A stretch of DNA of 8,322 nucleotides from Pseudomonadales bacterium (lineage in GTDB: Bacteria > Pseudomonadota > Gammaproteobacteria > Pseudomonadales > DT-91), in contig JABSRR010000156.1 of NCBI GenBank assembly GCA_013215025.1, positions 1 to 8,322 on the forward strand, written 5' to 3'. A program made the position numbers and the translations under genes. Numbering within the stretch: the first letter of the stretch is position 1; each line of letters opens with the position of its first letter. Positions 4,722 through 8,322 of this stretch are shown here, in pieces. The notes below the pieces were generated by a model. That model had not been told where the DNA came from, did not search any database, and was given only the letters and a program-made list of their open reading frames with translations.

Positions 4722-5675
4722 ATGACCACCGCCAGTGAGGAAGGCAAGGACACGCGCTGTATGTGCCGCTCTCGGCCACCCAAGATGCAGCTCGAGATGC
4801 TGCGATCGTTTCACGGACTGTGTCTCTGTGGCCATACCATGGCGCACCTGCTGCTGGGTTACGAACCCGGCACGATCCAACACTTCAAGTACGCGTCGCG
4901 CATGATCGTGTTTATGTTCAACACCATGCACAAGAAAGTCCCAGGCTATCTGTCCCCCGTCTTCGAGATCATCTGCAGACTCCACGGCGACGACTTTTCG
5001 GCGAGTTACGGTGACCTCATCTTCGGGCTGTTCAACGTCCACCAGTCGCCGTGCGGCAGATCGATGCTCATGTACTGGGCGATCAAGGCCTTCATGAAGG
5101 AGCAGGAGCTGAAAGAGCAGAGCGTGACGCCGACCGAAGGCCTCGAGGACGCCATCGAGGGTGCCGACTCGGGCAATGTCGATCTCTGCTGCGATGCCGT
5201 GTGCGCGGTGAACAGCCATGGCTTCTCTGTCTTTGATGTCGCGGAGCAGGTGCACGGCGGTGCATCCGACTCGGAACAAAATCTCAAAAGTGCCAGTCTC
5301 ATCGCCGACTTCATGTACGAAAACATGCGCGACGAAGAGCAACGCCGCGGCAAAAAGCGCCGCAATCCGGTCGCCACAGAGATCCGCCCACGAAAGAGGC
5401 GCAAGCTCAACGTCAGCAAGAAGAGCATCTCGGTGCCCGTGGTGTCCATCACAACGCCGATGTCGACCAAGCTCACCACGCAACAGGTGCTCAAGGCTAT
5501 TGCCATGACGGGCGACGACAGCACCAAGCGGACGATCGCCAAGTACATTGTGAAGACATACAATGTCGACAACAATGAGACGCTCAAGAATCACGTCATT
5601 CAAGTGGTCAACAAGGGCCTCAAGACGAACCTGATCAAGAAAGGTTCGACGAGCTACCGTTTCAGCCTGATCTGA
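4722..5675 (+). CDS. Array gene 1: duplicated-module nuclear protein ending in a linker-histone (H15) winged helix
   Basis: ATG at 4722 gives 317 residues; the same start (MTTASE) is seen in gene 3. After a Cys motif (RCMCRS, 12-17), residues 31-71 form module 1 (HG...ASRMIVFMFNTM). Residues 75-105 (GYLSPVFEIICRLHG, YGDLIFGLFN) are strongly kept in gene 2. Residues 166-207 form module 2 (HGFSVFDVAEQVHGGASDSE ... FMYENMRDEE), a diverged copy of module 1. A bipartite-type basic region follows (GKKRRNP, RPRKRRKLN, 210-230). Residues 251-317 fit the globular domain of histone H1/H5: helix 1 TTQQVLKAIA, helix 2 TKRTIAKYIVKTYNV, helix 3 ETLKNHVIQVVNKGLKTN, then the wing KKGSTSYRFSL. H1 proteins bind linker DNA at nucleosomes, so a chromatin or DNA-packaging role is inferred. 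I do not recognise the N-terminal modules. GC-ending codons dominate, supporting real coding. Confidence 0.85.
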   Translation: MTTASEEGKDTRCMCRSRPPKMQLEMLRSFHGLCLCGHTMAHLLLGYEPGTIQHFKYASRMIVFMFNTMHKKVPGYLSPVFEIICRLHGDDFSASYGDLIFGLFNVHQSPCGRSMLMYWAIKAFMKEQELKEQSVTPTEGLEDAIEGADSGNVDLCCDAVCAVNSHGFSVFDVAEQVHGGASDSEQNLKSASLIADFMYENMRDEEQRRGKKRRNPVATEIRPRKRRKLNVSKKSISVPVVSITTPMSTKLTTQQVLKAIAMTGDDSTKRTIAKYIVKTYNVDNNETLKNHVIQVVNKGLKTNLIKKGSTSYRFSLI

Positions 5676-5980
5676 GGTTGATAAATTGAAAGTATTGTTT
5701 GAGATTGGATTGTATTTTTGTAATTTTAGCTTTAGATTTGTCGACGCTCGCGCGGCGTCTATGATTTCTCAGTCAAAAGTTTTCGCACAATGGTAGAGAC
5801 CAAGCTACCAAAGTGTGCGCACATTGGAGTTTTAGCTCGCATTGTTTGGTCAGACATGAGTCTTGGCTGCGGTTGGTTCGAATCATTAAAGAGGCGCCTC
5901 GTCAAAGACTGCGCCAAGGGAGGCTACAATTCAGCCGATAGAATGAATTGCGGACCAACTATCCGGCTCATGCCGGCTTC
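5676..5980. other. 3' flank of array gene 1 and spacer
   Basis: Directly after the stop lies GATAAATTGAAAG (5680-5692), identical to a string after gene 2 (7787-7799), then AT-rich DNA to about 5740. A 71-codon frame opens at the ATG at 5790 (MVETKLPKCAHIGVLARIVW) and ends at 6005 inside repeat R1. It has no recognisable domain and no paralogue here, so I do not call it a gene. Confidence 0.4.
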
Positions 5981-6120
5981 CTCAATTTACATTGGTGTTC
6001 GATAGATCTACTCCACCGAGGGACATTTTGCGATTCACTGCTTGCGTCAAGTTCATCGCTGATCATATTCAACTGCACTGTTCTACCACAGATCAAAGTT
6101 CGAACACAGTAATGCTTTGA
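5981..6120. repeat. Dispersed repeat R, copy 1 (~140 bp)
   Basis: One of three similar copies between array genes 1 and 2. Shared parts: TTACATTGGTGTTCGATAGA, CCACCGAGGGACATTTTGCG, ATTCACTGCTTGCGT, GCTGATCATATTCAACT, GCACTGTTCTACCACAGATC and CACAGTAATGCTTTGA. It is closest to copy 2 in the left half and to copy 3 in the right half. Confidence 0.85.
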
Positions 6121-6240
6121 AAAATTGTTGTGAATTGTTGGACACTCTCATCTCAGGCCATTGCGATCTCGTGATCGTCGGCGGAATGAAGTGAGCTCTT
6201 GGATGTGCCAATAAAAAATTGGCCGACCTCGCCCTTCACC

Positions 6241-6390
6241 CTCAACTTACATTGGCGTTCGATAGATCTATACCACCGAGGGACATTTTGCGATTCACTG
6301 CTTGCGTAAATTCCATCGCTGATCATAGTCAACTGGCACTGTTCTACCACAGATTGAAGTGAAATTGCGGTGGATGTGCAGTAATCATCT
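6241..6390. repeat. Dispersed repeat R, copy 2 (~150 bp)
   Basis: Starts CTCAACTTACATTGGCGTTC and shares with copy 1 the string GATAGATCTA ... CCACCGAGGGACATTTTGCG almost without change. It carries one extra base in AACTGGCACTG (copies 1 and 3: AACTGCACTG) and decays after AGATTGAAGT. It includes the 10-base palindrome ATAGATCTAT. Confidence 0.85.
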
Positions 6391-6526
6391 CGAACTGCCC
6401 ACTGAAACTCGGACTGACGCAGATCATCACATGGTTGATCAGCAAACTGCAGAGACGGAGCTGGCCCAAGCGGTCGTCTGGGTGCTCCGGGACGCTCTAC
6501 GGTAGTAGGCGAGGTAGGTTCGCCGC

Positions 6527-6660
6527 GATGGTGTTTGATAGTTCTGCACCACAGAGGGACAGTTTGCGATGCACTGCTTGCGTAAATTCCATTGCTGATC
6601 ATATTCAACTGCACTGTTCTGTCCCAGATCAAAGTTTGGGCACAGTAATGCTTTGAAATT
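6527..6660. repeat. Dispersed repeat R, copy 3 (~135 bp)
   Basis: The left end is more diverged (GATGGTGTTTGATAGTTCTG, CACCACAGAGGGACAGTTTG), but the right half matches copy 1 closely (CTGATCATATTCAACTGCAC, CAGATCAAAGTTTG, CACAGTAATGCTTTGAAA). Confidence 0.85.
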
Positions 6661-6806
6661 GATGTGGATTCACAAAGCAATGTTGAAGCCCAATTTTGCG
6701 AAGTTGGATTCTTTGCAGCGCAAAACACATTTGCATCGCTACGGGAGTGAGTATGTGTTGCTCAAGGTGTCTCCTTCGAGTGAGTTGAGATAGTGGTTGG
6801 TTTCCG
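6661..6806. other. Spacer, no feature seen
   Basis: Between repeat R3 and the upstream block of array gene 2. No convincing gene, repeat or structure is visible on either strand. Confidence 0.4.
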
Positions 6807-6906
6807 CTCAACTTATGATATCTTTGGTCTCATGATTCTTGAATACATTTGACACATTTGATCCTTCTCCTTCCATCCACTCTTCAACCCACATCAAGTG
6901 ATTGCC
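6807..6906 (+). promoter_or_regulatory. Upstream block of array gene 2
   Basis: A shorter and more diverged relative of the blocks before genes 1 and 3: CTTATGATATCTTTGG, TCATGATTC, ACATTTGACACATTTGA, a pyrimidine tract (TCCTTCTCCTTCCATCC) and CATCAAG. The left part containing CGACTCAGTC is missing. CATTTGACACAT is fully kept, marking it as the core candidate element. Confidence 0.55.
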
Positions 6907-6928
6907 GACGCATTTTGGGAAGACCAGC

Positions 6929-7762
6929 ATGCCCGCTTATCGCCTGCGTCGGCGACGCGTTACTGTGCCTCCAGTGCAGCTCGAAATGCCAGTCGCGTGG
7001 CACGGACTATGTCTCACTGCCTTTGCCGTCACGCACCAGCTGCTGGAGTACGCATCCGACCCAGACCAACACGTGGAGGTCGCGCAACGCATGGCCGAGT
7101 TTCTGTACAACAACATGCGCGAGAAGACCACGGGCTATCTGCCCATTCTCTTCGACATCATCAACCGACGCCACCGCTACTGCTTTTCGTTGGATTACGG
7201 CCACATCATCCTCGGGCTGTTCAACGACAACGAGTGGGACCGACACACACTATCCAGATCGAGGATGATGTATCGGGCGCTCCACGCCTACTTGACACAG
7301 TATACCGTGGTGCAGACCGACGGCTTCGTGCATTACGACGATGATTACGTCTCGTGCGGTGTCGACAAGCTCTGCTGCGACATGAAATGCGCGTGGCACG
7401 ACTACGGCTCCACAGTCTTTGGTGTCGCGCAGCAAGTGCTGGGCGGTGCATCCGACCCAAAGCAGAATCTCAAATTCGCACTCCTCATCACCCGGTTCCT
7501 GAATGAAGCACCGCGCGACAAGGAGCAACGCCGCAGCAAAAAGCGCTGCATCATCTGCAACTCACCCGTCCGCGCACGAAAGAAGCGCAAGCTCAATATC
7601 AGCGAGAAGGAGGAGCAACAGGTACCGAAGTACCAAAGCGGAGATCTGGTATCAGCGGCAACCTCCCAAGCAGTAGACCACTGTATCCGAAAGCAGGCAC
7701 AGTTCATCAACTGCCTGAAACGCGGACTCAAGAACCAGCAAGTGGTCGACAAGGGCTGTTGA
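6929..7762 (+). CDS. Array gene 2: duplicated-module nuclear protein with eroded histone-like C-terminus
   Basis: The first in-frame ATG is at 6929 (277 residues). Alignment of the upstream DNA suggests the family ATG became AAG at 6920, so the start moved three codons downstream. The N-terminus is Arg-rich (MPAYRLRRRR) and lacks the RCMCRS motif of copies 1 and 3. Module 1 is at residues 25-65 (HGLCLTAFAVTHQLLEYASD ... EFLYNNMREK). The shared central part is at 68-99 (TGYLPILFDIINRRH, YGHIILGLFN). Module 2 is at 157-200 (YGSTVFGVAQQVLGGASDPK ... RFLNEAPRDKE). A basic cluster follows (RRSKKRCIIC, RARKKRKLN), here with a CxxC. The remaining 55 residues keep only the third helix (AQFINCLKRGLKNQQVVDKG) of the H15 domain: about 25 residues covering helices 1-2 are missing, and TGATGA falls where gene 1 has the wing. 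DNA binding through H15 is thus probably lost, while the module and nuclear-import parts remain open and conserved. Confidence 0.8.
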   Translation: MPAYRLRRRRVTVPPVQLEMPVAWHGLCLTAFAVTHQLLEYASDPDQHVEVAQRMAEFLYNNMREKTTGYLPILFDIINRRHRYCFSLDYGHIILGLFNDNEWDRHTLSRSRMMYRALHAYLTQYTVVQTDGFVHYDDDYVSCGVDKLCCDMKCAWHDYGSTVFGVAQQVLGGASDPKQNLKFALLITRFLNEAPRDKEQRRSKKRCIICNSPVRARKKRKLNISEKEEQQVPKYQSGDLVSAATSQAVDHCIRKQAQFINCLKRGLKNQQVVDKGC

Positions 7763-7918
7763 TGAGTGCCGGCAAGATGGCAAAGTGATAAATTGAAAGG
7801 AAAGTAGTGTTTTAAATTGTTTAAAATTGGACATTTTAGTTTGAGATCCAAATGAAACGAACCAGACGTTTGAGCAGACACGGGCTCTGCAATAGACACG
7901 CAGCAGTTGCTGCGCAAA
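7763..7918. other. 3' flank of array gene 2 and spacer
   Basis: Contains GATAAATTGAAAG (7787-7799), identical to the string after gene 1, then an AT-rich stretch TTTTAAATTGTTTAAA similar to 201-216. GCAGCAGTTGCTGCGCAA near 7900-7917 matches the region before gene 1. No gene is seen here. Confidence 0.5.
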
Positions 7919-8061
7919 TCGACTCAGTCTCAAACATTATGATATCTCACGTTTCATGATCCCTTGGCTCATTTGACACATTTGACCCTCCTCCTACATC
8001 CCTCCCTTCGGACCGCATCAAGCAATCAAGCCCGAAGCGTCCAAGTTCGACGCACTTCAAG
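7919..8061 (+). promoter_or_regulatory. Conserved upstream block of array gene 3
   Basis: Near copy of 4575-4721: TCGACTCAGTCTCAAACATT, ATGATATCTCACGTTTCATG, CATTTGACACATTTGACCC, the pyrimidine tract with CATCCCTCCCTTC, GCATCAAGCAATCAAG and CCAAGTTCGACG, then the ATG. The length differs by only a few bases from block 1. Conservation of the whole leader up to the ATG fits recent duplication, functional constraint, or both. Confidence 0.6.
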
Positions 8062-8322
8062 ATGACCACCGCCAGTGAGGGTGGCACGCGCTGTATGTGC
8101 CGCTCTGAGCAACCCAAAGTGCAGCTCGACATCATGGACGTGTGGCACGGACTATGTCTCGGTGCCTTTGCCGTCACGTACCGGCTGTTGGGGTTCGCAC
8201 CCGACTCGGACCAATATCTCGAGATCGCGCAGCTCGTGGCCGAGTTCATGTTCAGAAACATGCGCGACAAAGACACGGGCTATCTGTCCGACGTCTTCGA
8301 CATTATCCACCAACGCCACACC
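8062..8322 (+). CDS. Array gene 3: duplicated-module protein (3' partial)
   Basis: The start MTTASEGG is the same as in gene 1, and the frame is open for 87 codons to the window edge. It has the RCMCRS motif (residues 10-15), the VQLD segment and module 1 at residues 29-71 (HGLCLGAFAVTYRLLGFAPD ... EFMFRNMRDK). The start of the central region follows (TGYLSDVFDIIHQRH). Module 1 here is closer to gene 2 than to gene 1, whereas the leader and N-terminus are closer to gene 1, which suggests exchange between copies. Whether it has an H15 domain cannot be seen. Confidence 0.8.
   Translation, partial: MTTASEGGTRCMCRSEQPKVQLDIMDVWHGLCLGAFAVTYRLLGFAPDSDQYLEIAQLVAEFMFRNMRDKDTGYLSDVFDIIHQRHT

Larger units (their letters stand above)
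6153..6728 (-). other. Long minus-strand open frame made largely of repeats R2 and R3; doubtful gene
   Basis: A frame of 191 codons crosses copies 2 and 3 of repeat R, so the predicted peptide holds two related segments: LNMISNGIYASSASQTVPLW and LTMISDGIYASSESQNVPRW. Copy 1 reads similarly in an adjacent frame (LNMISDELDASSESQNVPRW) but is cut off by stops. There is no ATG near the upstream end; the frame would need GTG or an internal Met. Differences between the copies are not biased toward silent changes, which argues for a non-coding repeat that happens to be open. A degraded exon repeated three times remains possible. Confidence 0.2.

Noticed and set aside
4701..5603. A 300-codon open frame on the minus strand across array gene 1
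   Set aside because: It lies opposite a conserved paralogous gene; its openness follows from the GC-rich codon use of the plus strand, and it shows no domain of its own.
5866..5895. GGTTCGAAT, resembling the T-loop of a tRNA
   Set aside because: The flanking bases cannot form the five-base T stem, and no acceptor, D or anticodon arms could be drawn around it.
6207..6223. Inverted repeat GCCAAT-AAAAA-ATTGGC containing AATAAA
   Set aside because: The stem is only six pairs and no convincing gene ends just upstream on the plus strand; such short hairpins are expected by chance.

Overview
The window looks eukaryotic in type: either a compact nuclear genome or, as likely, a large DNA virus that replicates in a nucleus or an integrated copy of one. 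Supporting signs are a C-terminal fragment resembling the large subunit of replication protein A (RPA70), a PIF1/Helitron-type helicase fragment, a linker-histone (H1/H5) winged-helix domain, several lysine/arginine nuclear-localisation clusters, possible GT-AG introns, and no Shine-Dalgarno/operon organisation. Genes lie on both strands and most read as single exons. All three standard stop codons end convincing reading frames. No marker gene fixes the host or lineage, so I do not name an organism.

Layout. Positions 1-466: end of an RPA70-like gene, possibly with an intron and a basic tail. 643-1234: probable two-exon gene for an acidic/basic nuclear protein. 1300-1790: two ~100-bp direct repeats flanking a broken coding fossil. 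1846-2175 (minus): small basic coiled-coil protein. 2384-3115: chimera-like gene with an N-terminal membrane segment fused to the last part of a PIF1-like helicase. 3272-4084: Ser/Arg-rich protein with a 57-bp in-frame tandem repeat. 4121-4393 (minus): small cysteine-rich, probably zinc-binding protein. 4555-8322: tandem array of three paralogous genes (4722-5675, 6929-7762, 8062 to beyond the window). Each has a related ~100-150-bp upstream block, and the 1.25-kb spacer between copies 1 and 2 holds three ~140-bp repeats.

The array is the most interesting part. I do not recognise the N-terminal region of its proteins. It contains two diverged copies of a ~42-residue module, followed by a basic nuclear-localisation motif. 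Copy 1 ends in a linker-histone-like winged helix; copy 2 has lost most of that domain through an internal deletion and an early stop. With the SR-rich, coiled-coil and Cys-rich neighbours and the RPA/helicase fragments, the window reads as a fast-evolving region of nuclear, DNA-associated proteins that expands by duplication and decays. All functional statements are read from sequence by eye; no database search was possible.
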